Assembly (NCBI GenBank): GCA_022843175.1
Contig: JALHOE010000018.1
Span: forward strand, 1-64,000
Source: Deltaproteobacteria bacterium
GTDB lineage: Bacteria > Myxococcota_A > Polyangia > Polyangiales > JADJMO01
Length of the DNA: 64,000 nucleotides
Direction: 5' to 3'
Position numbers and translations under genes: made by a program. A model generated the notes under the pieces. It worked only from the letters and a program-made list of their open reading frames with translations. It had not been told where the DNA came from and searched no databases. Below, in pieces: positions 42,320 through 49,873 of the stretch. Position 1 is the first letter of the stretch. Each line of letters begins with the position of its first letter.

Positions 42320-43774
42320 GTGGCGAGGTTTCCGCACAACTACGATCCGTACGCCAACCTCGTTACCGCGGGCGAGCACCTCTACTTCATCGATCACCAA
42401 GATCTCTCGGTCTCGCGCGTCTCCGGGGACGAGTTCGAGCGGTGGTTCGCGAAGCCGACCCGGATCCCCGAGGCCTTCACGGATCATCGCTTCCTCCACA
42501 CCACGATTGATCGGGACGGCGCGTTGTGGGTGCTTGGTGAGGACGGCAGCATCGTGAGGCGTCGCCACGGCGGCGCGCTCGAGGCGGTGACCAAACCACT
42601 CGCGAGCGCGGCCGGCCATTGGACCGATCAGGCGTCTCTCGTTCACGACTTCAAGCACGACCGCCTGGTCTTCTTTGGCGGCCAGAAGCGAAACGACACG
42701 CACGTGCTGGATCGCGGCCAAAAGAAGCTGCGCGTGCTCGACGGACGTGGGCCAAAGCGGGGGATGCCGTCCGCAGTCGCGACGTCCGCCGGTGTCTTCG
42801 TCGCGACGCACGACAAGATCTGGCTGCTCGTCGAGGACGGCTGGATCGAGGTCGCGACGCATCCAAGCGAGATGAAGCTGGTTGCCGACGAAGAGCGGAA
42901 GCGGCTGATCATCCTCGCGCGTCGCTTTGCGTTCCAGCAGGAGGTACGCAACCAACTCTTTGCCGCGTCGCTCGATCGCGAAGGCATCGGCGCATGGACC
43001 GAGCTCGACGACGCGCTCGCCCTGCACGCGATCCCCAACGGCGGCTACGGTCTGATCGGGCTCGATCCACAAACCGATCGACTTCTGTTTCTCACCGCCG
43101 TCGCGCAGTTCGTCGGCCACGAGACCAAGCCCTCGGTGACCGTCGAGCTGCCCGCAACGCTGATGACCGTCGGCGCCGGCTTTCCGACCCCCGCAGCCAA
43201 GCCGACCGCGGCCCGCAAGGGGAAAGCCGCGTGGTTTCGCCCTGCGATCGCGCTCACCAAAACCAAGAAGCGCGACGCGCTCGGAAGGACGATCCCCGAC
43301 GATCGCGAGCTCTTGCTGGTAGTTCCACCGCGACCGGCCTTGCCGTGCAAATCCGGCTTTGTAGTGACCGGCGATCCCGAGCACACCGAGCAAGCGTACG
43401 AGCTCTCCCTCGACTCGCCGACGTTCGCGGTTCGGTTCGTCAAGAAGCTCGAGACCGCCAGCATTGAGGGTCTCGTCGCTCGCGAAACGCCGTTCAAGGA
43501 TCTGGATCCGAGCAAGCGCGACGAGGTCGATACCGTGAGCGGCGAGGAGCCGGACCTGGCGACTGGCTCCAAGCTCGGAGGCTTCCCGTCCTTGCTCCAC
43601 GATCACAGCCACGGCCTCCGCGCGGCCGTGAAGTGCAAACGCTGCAGGGCGAAGCTTGTCTTCGCGGCGCAGGTCATGTCGCCCGACCTCGAGTTCGCGG
43701 ACCTCGACGGGAACCTCTATGTCTACGTATGCCCCGAGGGACATTCGGGAGCAGCGTTCCTCCAGACGAGCTAG
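42320..43774 (+). CDS. propeller-like protein with DUF1963-like C-terminus
   Basis: A 484-residue soluble protein starting at GTG 42320. The first 260 residues show repeated beta motifs such as RLVFFGGQKRNDTHVLDRGQ, GVFVATHDKIWLLVEDGW and YGLIGLDPQTDRLLFLTA, like Kelch or galactose-oxidase blades. The C-terminal part has SKLGGFPSLLHDHSHG, a zinc-like VKCKRCRAKLVF, and FADLDGNLYVYVCPEGHSG, the pattern of DUF1963/YwqG proteins. The fusion resembles bacterial immunity or housekeeping proteins of unknown activity. It is preceded by a perfect palindrome. Confidence 0.65.
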   Translation: MARFPHNYDPYANLVTAGEHLYFIDHQDLSVSRVSGDEFERWFAKPTRIPEAFTDHRFLHTTIDRDGALWVLGEDGSIVRRRHGGALEAVTKPLASAAGHWTDQASLVHDFKHDRLVFFGGQKRNDTHVLDRGQKKLRVLDGRGPKRGMPSAVATSAGVFVATHDKIWLLVEDGWIEVATHPSEMKLVADEERKRLIILARRFAFQQEVRNQLFAASLDREGIGAWTELDDALALHAIPNGGYGLIGLDPQTDRLLFLTAVAQFVGHETKPSVTVELPATLMTVGAGFPTPAAKPTAARKGKAAWFRPAIALTKTKKRDALGRTIPDDRELLLVVPPRPALPCKSGFVVTGDPEHTEQAYELSLDSPTFAVRFVKKLETASIEGLVARETPFKDLDPSKRDEVDTVSGEEPDLATGSKLGGFPSLLHDHSHGLRAAVKCKRCRAKLVFAAQVMSPDLEFADLDGNLYVYVCPEGHSGAAFLQTS

Positions 43775-43855
43775 CTGTTTGTCCGTCGACGGGCCGATCC
43801 ACACGTCCGCGTCCTTGGGTAAAGCGCGGGCGACCGTGCACCGACGCCATGAGCT

Positions 43856-44455
43856 CTAGCGCGGGGGCTGGAGCTGAAACGTGAACTCGTTGCGGATGTT
43901 GTTCGACAGCGTGTACGCCCACCGGACCCACTTCTCACGCGCGAGCGGAGTCGGCGTGTCGAAGCAGACCTCGGCCGTCGAGCGTTCGTAGCGCTCCTGC
44001 GCTGGGACCCACCGGCCCGTAGCGCCGTCGTATGAGTCATAGCTCACGACGAGCCCTGCGCCCGTCTTGACCTCGGGGGGACCCGCTGGCGGTAGGGTCA
44101 CGCCCGAAGCCGTGGAGAGCTCGTGCTTCGATGCGCTCCAGTCAATGACGCTGTCGGTCACATTCTGGAAGTTGTCCGCAAACTGGAGGCTCTTGCGCTG
44201 GAACGATCTGACTGCAAAGCACGCTTGCTTGTCCGTGTACGTCGTCCACGCGGCCGCCTCCGCGAACTTGTTCAGCTGCGCAATCGAGGGCCGGACGTTC
44301 CGGATTCCGGGACTCCGGAAGCGCTCACCGAATCGCTGCCACTCGTGCACTGCGTCGACGGTCTGTCCGCCGAGGCGCGCGGGCACGGTGTACTTCGAGA
44401 CGCTCGGACCGCATGCCACCAGACCCAGCAGGGCCCACGCAGAGAGACGCCACAT
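43856..44455 (-). CDS. hypothetical lipoprotein
   Basis: A 199-residue predicted lipoprotein starting at ATG 44455: MWRLSAWALLGLVACGPSV. The mature part is mixed alpha/beta with KQACFAVRSFQRKSLQFADN and VCFDTPTPLAREKWVRWAYT, and one cysteine in each half. No family was recognised. It is monocistronic, with convergent and divergent neighbours. Confidence 0.75.
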   Translation of the reverse strand: MWRLSAWALLGLVACGPSVSKYTVPARLGGQTVDAVHEWQRFGERFRSPGIRNVRPSIAQLNKFAEAAAWTTYTDKQACFAVRSFQRKSLQFADNFQNVTDSVIDWSASKHELSTASGVTLPPAGPPEVKTGAGLVVSYDSYDGATGRWVPAQERYERSTAEVCFDTPTPLAREKWVRWAYTLSNNIRNEFTFQLQPPR

Positions 44456-44613
44456 GGGCAAAACGTACTAGCCAGGGGCTAAGGAGTCCAAGTGAGTCCG
44501 ACGACGCCCATCGTCGTTCACATGGCACCACGCCGGTCTCACGCCGGTGGACTTCCGGTCGCAGCGCGTCGTCGCGCTCGGGCCGCTTGCCGCCTCCGCC
44601 GCGCGCTCCATGA

Positions 44614-44733
44614 TCAGCGCTTCAGGACCACGATCAGCAAGCGCACGACGGCGATCGCCAACACAACGATCGCCACCGACCCCTTGCTCACCTTCGGCCT
44701 CGCGAACGGCACCTCGACCGGCCCCGAGGGGGG
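44614..44733 (-). pseudogene. relic of a membrane protein C-terminus
   Basis: The minus strand reads PVEVPFARPKVSKGSVAIVV followed by LAIAVVRLLIVVLKR and a TGA at 44614-44616. This is a clean single-helix tail anchor and stop codon with no upstream gene. It is cut exactly where repeat copy D begins. It is part of the 664-bp stretch 44456-45119 that has no intact gene. Confidence 0.5.
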
Positions 44734-44837
44734 TAGGACGTCGAAGCGTCCGCAGGGGTTCCAGTGGGCGAGTCGACAGAGGATCCCTTCTCCGATCTAC
44801 CCCGCGGACGGTCGGGCTACGCCGTCGCGTCTCGGTG
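44729..44837 (+). repeat. dispersed 108-bp repeat, copy D
   Basis: A full-length copy from GGGGGTAGGACGTCGAAGCG through GTTCCAGTGGGCGAGTCGAC and GGATCCCTTCTCCGATC to GTCGCGTCTCGGTG. It is nearly identical to copy E over its whole length. On its left it abuts a decayed gene end. Confidence 0.9.
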
Positions 44838-44953
44838 GCTTCACAGCCACGATCGCCGACTGCGTTTCGACTGTGTTCCCTGCAAGACCGCGGGCGTAAG
44901 CCAGCGGTTCAGCGCGGCCCAACCCGACGTCAACATCTCACGCGGCAGGCAAT

Positions 44954-45121
44954 CTAGACCAGCTCTGCGACGAGCAGGCGGTGGCCGAGGTCGAGTGTCG
45001 GCAGCGTCCGCAGGTGGGCGTGTCTGCGATCCCACGCTCCGGACTCGAGGTCTGCGCGAAGAGATGCCAGGCCCTCGGCGAGATCCTCCTCGGCGCGGGC
45101 GAGCGCGTAGGCTGCGAGCAT
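44954..45121 (-). pseudogene. 3' remnant of a SAM methyltransferase-like gene
   Basis: The minus strand reads MLAAYALARAEEDLAEGLAS, LRADLESGAWDRRHAHLRTL and PTLDLGHRLLVAELV, with a TAG at 44954-44956. LRxDLxSGxWDxRHxxLRxL with a final GHRLLVA is a common ending of class I methyltransferases. The SAM-binding half is absent, and the fragment stops at the start codon of the opposite-strand gene at 45120. Confidence 0.55.
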
Positions 45122-45824
45122 GTACGTGCCCGACGCATTCGACGTCGAGTTCCTCGAGTGGCTTCGCGAGGCGACCGAACGGACCTGGCGCACCGTCAAG
45201 GAGCGGACCCTCGAGGACTACCGCCGCGCCGGAGTCGGCGGCGTCGGTTGGCGAACGGGGACGCGGTGGAGCGGTGGTCTCACCGACTCCGAGATCGACG
45301 CGATCGAGGCTCGCTACGACCTAAAATTCCCCGCCGACCATCGGTTACTCCTCCAGACCCTGCACTGCACCACACCGCGCATGGCCGGCGCCGCGTTCAC
45401 CGACGGTCGCATCATGGAACCAATCGAGCGTCCGGGCTTCTACGACTGGCTGCATGACGAAGACGCCATTCGCGCCGCGCTCAGTGAGCCGCTCGAAGGA
45501 ATCCTCTTCGACGTGGAGAACGAAGTCCTATGGCCGCCCAGCTGGGGACCGCGTCCACCGACCGCCGCGGCCCGCCGTGCGCGGCTCGCGGAGTTGATCG
45601 CCGCTGCTCCACGACTGATCCCGATCATCGGCCACCGCTACCTCGTGTCGGTCGAGCCGCACGTGGTGCTGTCGGTGCATCAAGCCGACATCATCGTGTA
45701 CGGCAGATCGCTGCGCGACTTCCTGCTGATGGAGCTGGAGTGGCTCACCGGCGTCAGCGCAGCGAACCTTGGGGAGGAGCCGGACACGTCGCGGCTGCCG
45801 TTTTGGGGTGAGCTGATCGGGTGA
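45120..45824 (+). CDS. SMI1/KNR4 family protein
   Basis: A 234-residue cytosolic protein. GGLTDSEIDAIEARYDLKFP followed by ADHRLLLQTLHC is the standard opening of the SMI1/KNR4 (SUKH) fold. Bacterial members are often immunity proteins against toxic nucleases or deaminases. LLMELEWLTG lies in the C-terminal helix region. No toxin gene is adjacent, so it may be an orphan immunity gene or have a general role. It lies between remnants of two other genes on the opposite strand, which fits cassette-like turnover of this zone. Confidence 0.82.
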   Translation: MYVPDAFDVEFLEWLREATERTWRTVKERTLEDYRRAGVGGVGWRTGTRWSGGLTDSEIDAIEARYDLKFPADHRLLLQTLHCTTPRMAGAAFTDGRIMEPIERPGFYDWLHDEDAIRAALSEPLEGILFDVENEVLWPPSWGPRPPTAAARRARLAELIAAAPRLIPIIGHRYLVSVEPHVVLSVHQADIIVYGRSLRDFLLMELEWLTGVSAANLGEEPDTSRLPFWGELIG

Positions 45825-45849
45825 CGAGGCGGGCGACCGCTGCTCGAGG

Positions 45850-45973
45850 TGCTCCGAGCCCGGAGCATCGACCCGGGTGTGCTTGCGGTCTCGGCGTCGA
45901 CCTCGGCCGGCGCCGTGCTCGTCTCCGAGCCACCACAACCGATCGCGAGCAAACACGCCACGAGCCGCCGCAT
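45850..45973 (-). pseudogene. possible 5' remnant of a lipoprotein gene
   Basis: An ATG at 45973 gives MRRLVACLLAIGCGGSETST with a lipobox-like LLAIGC, then an acidic linker APAEVDAETASTPG. The frame continues to 45680 only as antisense of the SMI1 gene. It looks like a lipoprotein start whose body has been replaced. It may equally be a short intact ORF. Confidence 0.3.
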
Positions 45974-46018
45974 ACCCGCAGCGCAGCCGATGGCACACGC
46001 GCTGCACCGTCCCGCGAT

Positions 46019-46936
46019 ATGCGCGTGCTCGTCACCTGGGGCTCCAAACGAGGCGGTACCGAGGGCATCGCTCGCATCGTGGGCGCGACGCTCGCCGAGC
46101 GGGGCCACGACGTGGTCATGAAGTCGGCCGAGCACGTCCGCGACCTCGACGGCATCGAGGCGGCGTTCGTCGGCGGCGCGCTCTACGGCAACCGTTGGCC
46201 CTCCAACGTGCGGCGTTTTGTTCGCCGAAACGTGCAACGCCTGCGCGAGATGCCGGTCTGGCTCTTCTCGAGCGGACCGCTCGACGACTCAGCCGAACGA
46301 GAGGAGATCCCTCCCCCCAACATGGTCGCGGTCCTCGCCGAGCGCGTGGGCGCGCGCGGACACATGACCTTCGGCGGCAAGCTCGACCCGGACGCGAAGG
46401 ACTTTCCGGCGAGGTCGTTCGCGGCCGAGTCGGCGGGCGACTTCCGCAACCCGGCGCACATCCGCCGCTGGGCCTCGGCGCGTGCCGACGAGCTGCCCAC
46501 GGCCCAGCCCGGCAAGGCGATAAATTATCCGGCGCACGCTCTGACGCGCTCGCTCCTCCACGGGGCGACGGGCTGGGCGCTCTGCGCGGGCACCATGACC
46601 GTCCTCACCCAGCTGTTGTCGCCGGGCACCGCGATCGTGCTCCACGCGATCGCCGCGCCGCTCTTCTTCCTCGGCATCGCCGTGCACTACTTCGGCGCAC
46701 GCGGCGCCCGCGACCCGCTCCCGACCGCGATCCTGTGGACACTGATGGTCCTCGCGCTCGACGTCGTGATCGTGGCGTCGGCGGTGTCGGGGAGCTTTGC
46801 GATGCTCGCGAGCGTCGCCGGGCTGTGGCTGCCGCTCGCTCTGATCTTCCTCGTCACGGCCGCCACCGGCGGTCTGATGTCGACGCTGCCGTGGCCGAAG
46901 ACGTCGAGCGAGCGCCCGTCGGCGACGGCGCGCTAG
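46019..46936 (+). CDS. flavodoxin domain fused to a membrane domain
   Basis: A 305-residue protein. The N-terminal flavodoxin fold (1-165) begins MRVLVTWGSKRGGTEGIARI and continues with AAFVGGALYGNRWPSNVRRF and PVWLFSSGPLDD, as in HemG-type protoporphyrinogen oxidases and related flavodoxins. The rest has four hydrophobic helices, including GWALCAGTMTVLTQLLSPG and WTLMVLALDVVIVASAVSG. The fusion would put an FMN domain at the membrane. The electron partner is unknown. It overlaps its convergent neighbour by a few bases. Confidence 0.78.
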   Translation: MRVLVTWGSKRGGTEGIARIVGATLAERGHDVVMKSAEHVRDLDGIEAAFVGGALYGNRWPSNVRRFVRRNVQRLREMPVWLFSSGPLDDSAEREEIPPPNMVAVLAERVGARGHMTFGGKLDPDAKDFPARSFAAESAGDFRNPAHIRRWASARADELPTAQPGKAINYPAHALTRSLLHGATGWALCAGTMTVLTQLLSPGTAIVLHAIAAPLFFLGIAVHYFGARGARDPLPTAILWTLMVLALDVVIVASAVSGSFAMLASVAGLWLPLALIFLVTAATGGLMSTLPWPKTSSERPSATAR

Positions 46937-48384
46937 GGTGAGCCGCACACGCGCATCGCCGCGAGAAACGTGTCGCCGAACCGTCTCTTGGCGCGCGCGA
47001 CGAGGGCTTTGTGCGAGGGCTCGTCGGAGAGAATCGAATCGCCGATGGGGTGCTCGAGGAGGAAGAGCGCGACCGCGTGGGCTGCGAGCGGGTCCTTCGC
47101 GGCGAGAGCGATCGCGCCGTCGTAGCCGAGGACCGTCCCGTAAGCCGTCGCGCGAGGACGCTCGATCATCCAGGAGAGGTACCAAAGGGCGACGCCCGCG
47201 TCGGTGATCAAGCCCGAACGCTCCGCCTCGCGCTCCTTCCAGTCGAGGTCCTGAACGTTGATGGCGAACAGGTCGGGCGATGAGAGCCGCTGCTTGACGT
47301 GCTCGGGCACCCGCGCCCGCGCCGCCTTGAGCGCGCGAAACGAGGGGTCGTCGAGGACGCGGAGGAGCGTTGTCGCCGCTTCGCTCTCGTGCTTCTTCTT
47401 CGAGCGGGTCGAGGCGACCAGCGTCTCGCGCGCCGCTTCGTCCATCGTGGCGAGCGCGCCGATGGCGGCGGCGCGGAGCGTCTCCGAGGTCTTTTGCAGC
47501 CACGGCGAGACCGACTCGGGCTCCATCGCGAGCATACCGAGCGCGGACATGGCCACGCGTGACGTGCGCGGCTTCGGCCCCTTCGCGTTGAGCAGCGCGG
47601 CGAGCTCCTTGGCGAGGTCGGGCTGCGCGAGCATCCGCGCGTAGGAGAACACCTTGGTGTTGAAGCTCTCGATCCACTCGCTCTCGGCCTCCGACAGGAC
47701 GGTGGCGAGGTCTGCGGGAGGTGAGGGCTCGGGCTTCTTCTCGACACGCTGGCGGACCGGCACCGCGTTCCGCTCGACACCGGCGAGGACGATGATGCCG
47801 CGACAGATCAACCAGCGCGGCTCGCCCGTGGCGATCGCGTTGCGGAGCTCGGTGAGTCCGACGCCGACGCGGGCGTGCAGATGTCGCCACGGATCGTTCT
47901 GATCGACCCTCGTTCCACTCTCGAAGAACGGCTCGTAGTCGCTGTGCTCGCGCGACAGCACGCGCAGCTCCTCGCCGGTCCACTCAACCAGCCGGTCGAA
48001 GCGCTCGTCCTTCTTGCGATGCTCGACATGGAAGTAGTGCGGCAGCTCGCCGAACCGCTCCGAGAAGTGCTCGCCCTCGATCCACGAGCCCGCGCTCGGC
48101 GTCGAATCGTAGAACACGACGTGCCAGTCGCCGACCCGGGAGACCCACGCCGCCATCTCTTGCGGCAGCTGCGAGTGCTCGAGCGCAGGACGCGCGAAGT
48201 CGACGAGAGCAACGAGCACGTCTTCGACGGAGGAGCGCCGTGCATCCACGATCAGGGCATCGAAGGTCTCCCGCGTGGTGTGACGACCGGGCCCGTCGTG
48301 CCGGCGGATGTTCTCGTAGATGTCCGCCTGCTCCCGCGCGAGCTTCACGCGCGCCGCTTCTGCTTTCGCGTACGGCTTGGTCAT
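46933..48384 (-). CDS. hypothetical large soluble protein
   Basis: A 483-residue protein from ATG 48384 (MTKPYAKAEAARVKLAREQA). There are no membrane segments or signal. Two parts are apparent: an N-terminal alpha/beta region with GDWHVVFYDSTPSAGSWIEG and a C-terminal helical-repeat region with ESVSPWLQKTSETLRAAAIG and GDSILSDEPSHKALVARAKR. The helical part looks like HEAT-type repeats. No family was recognised. Confidence 0.65.
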   Translation of the reverse strand: MTKPYAKAEAARVKLAREQADIYENIRRHDGPGRHTTRETFDALIVDARRSSVEDVLVALVDFARPALEHSQLPQEMAAWVSRVGDWHVVFYDSTPSAGSWIEGEHFSERFGELPHYFHVEHRKKDERFDRLVEWTGEELRVLSREHSDYEPFFESGTRVDQNDPWRHLHARVGVGLTELRNAIATGEPRWLICRGIIVLAGVERNAVPVRQRVEKKPEPSPPADLATVLSEAESEWIESFNTKVFSYARMLAQPDLAKELAALLNAKGPKPRTSRVAMSALGMLAMEPESVSPWLQKTSETLRAAAIGALATMDEAARETLVASTRSKKKHESEAATTLLRVLDDPSFRALKAARARVPEHVKQRLSSPDLFAINVQDLDWKEREAERSGLITDAGVALWYLSWMIERPRATAYGTVLGYDGAIALAAKDPLAAHAVALFLLEHPIGDSILSDEPSHKALVARAKRRFGDTFLAAMRVCGSP

Positions 48385-48602
48385 CGGTGGTGCTCTCGGA
48401 ATTCGTCCATCGTTCGCAACGCGCGGGCGGACCGTCTCGCCGAGGGCACGGGTCATCGTTCTCGCGAAGTAGCCACGATACCCACCCGGCTGGCCGTACG
48501 CGCGGAAGATTCGTCGCGTGCTCTGTCCGCGCCCGCGAGCGCTCTTGCGAGCTGCGCTTCTGCGGCCGATGCATCTTTCTTCTGCACGCGGAGGTTTCGA
48601 GC

Positions 48603-49185
48603 ACACCTGGTGGTCTGTGTATTCGCGCGAGTCCATCGCAGTCTGCGTCGTGGCCCTCGCGCTGTGCGCGGATCTGCCGCGCGGGCCGGCGTTCCCGGCG
48701 ATCGCGTTCGCGGCGATCGCGTTCGCGACGGTGCGCCAGCCGCGTCGTCACCGGCGCGTACCGAGCGTTCGAGGGCGACACCGCGGACTTCCAGCGCATC
48801 GTGCAGCAGCTCCCCGCCGCGCCGAAGCTCGCGTACCTGGTGTTCGATCACGAGGGCGGTCCGCGCGTCACGTCTCCGTGGGTGCACCTCCCGGCGTGGG
48901 TGCAGGCCGAGAAGGGCGGGTGGCTGATGTTCCACTTCGCGAGTTGGAACCAGTGGCCGGTGCAGTACCGATCGGGCAGCGACGCGGTGCCGCCGCCGAC
49001 GCCGTTTCGCTTCGAGTGGATGCCCGAGCGCTTTCAGGTGCTCAAGCACGGCCCGTTCTTCGACACGTTCCTCATCCGCAGCCCCTACTCGCGCGCGTCG
49101 CGCCTCGCGTGGGATCCGTCGATCAAGTTCGTAGCCCGCGAGGGCAACTGGTGGCTCTACCGGCGGGAGCGCTAGCGCATTCCGG
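48603..49185 (+). pseudogene. truncated copy 2 of the 29867 membrane protein gene
   Basis: Matches the last 190 codons of the parent, from the THWWFVYPRES-equivalent region to the stop and ten bases beyond. A two-base deletion at about 48739 breaks the frame, so the two halves are read in different frames. Identity is still about 97 percent, so the copy is recent. The 218 bp between the gene start at 48384 and this copy show nothing else. IS91-like debris and repeat copy E follow it. Confidence 0.88.
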
Positions 49186-49226
49186 CCCGGCTCACCGCGT
49201 TCGCGTTCGCGTACGTGGAATTGCAC

Positions 49227-49319
49227 GTGAGGTTGAGCGAGCCACCGAAGCGCTGCACGAAGGTGACGGCGCCGGCCATTCCCATCGACGAGCGCTCCCT
49301 CTCCGAACGGCTCCCCTAT
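49227..49319. mobile_element. IS91-type transposase debris
   Basis: On the minus strand 49227-49279 reads MAGAVTFVQRFGGSLNLT. This matches the GAVTFVQRFGxxLNLNxHxH segment that precedes the catalytic region of IS91-family (Y2) transposases. Directly adjacent on the plus strand, 49281-49319 reads PIDERSLSERLPY, nearly the same as SIDERSPSERLPY in the remnant at 49643. These are two pieces of related transposase sequence in opposite orientations, so the element is broken and rearranged. Confidence 0.6.
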
Positions 49320-49453
49320 CCAACAGCAATTGAAACGCGAGCGTCGCGGGACGTGATCAGCGACGACCTGCGTCGGCGCGCCGCGCGCGTCGTGCGAGCC
49401 ACTCCGCCTTCGTCACGAAACGAAGTGCGCTGCCGCCTGGCTGACCGCGATCC

Positions 49454-49563
49454 GGGGGTAGGACGTCGAAGCGTCCGCAGGGGATTCCAGTGGGCGAGGT
49501 GGCAAAGGATCCCTTCTCCGATCTACACCGCGGACGGTCGGGCTACGCCGTCGCGTCTCTGTG
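49454..49563 (+). repeat. dispersed 108-bp repeat, copy E
   Basis: A full-length copy, GGGGGTAGGACGTCGAAGCG to CGCGTCTCTGTG, nearly identical to copy D. An internal inverted pair, CGCGGACGG and CCGTCGCG with one bulged base, can form a hairpin with a ten-base loop. It lies between two pieces of IS91-like transposase debris. Confidence 0.9.
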
Positions 49564-49642
49564 AACGGACGCAAGGGTACACCTCCGGCCGGCGGCCGTA
49601 AGCGGCGCTGGTGGGGCGCGGAGGCGGTCGCGGGGAGCGGTG

Positions 49643-49871
49643 TCAGTCGTCGGGGGGCGGGAGCTCGATGCCGGGCTCCGACGGCGGCGGGCCTTCGGGC
49701 TCGGAGGTTGGCGGGGGCTGTGTTGAGTCGGGCGGTGCTTCGTCGGGATCGCGCGCGTAGGGGAGCCGTTCCGAGGGGGATCGCTCGTCGATGGAGGCGA
49801 GGAAGCGACGCGCTTCGTCGGACTGGTGGACGGCTGCGATGACCCGTGCGGGCGCAGGCTCGTATGTACGC
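49643..49871 (-). mobile_element. IS91-like transposase C-terminal remnant
   Basis: The minus strand reads TYEPAPARVIAAVHQSDEAR, RFLASIDERSPSERLPYARD, then a Pro/Glu/Ser-rich tail and a TGA at 49643-49645. RVIAAV followed by a helix and a Pro-rich tail is typical of the end of IS91-family transposases. The N-terminal and catalytic parts are missing. The fragment ends against the stop of the membrane protein gene at 49874. Assignment is by motif, so moderately sure. Confidence 0.5.
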
Positions 49872-49873
49872 GG

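Noticed and set aside
31494-49563. The 108-bp repeats as integron attC sites
   Set aside because: All point one way and lie near gene ends, but the inverse-core and GTTRRRY core are not conserved among copies. The intervals are 2-7 kb with genes on both strands, and no integrase gene is present.
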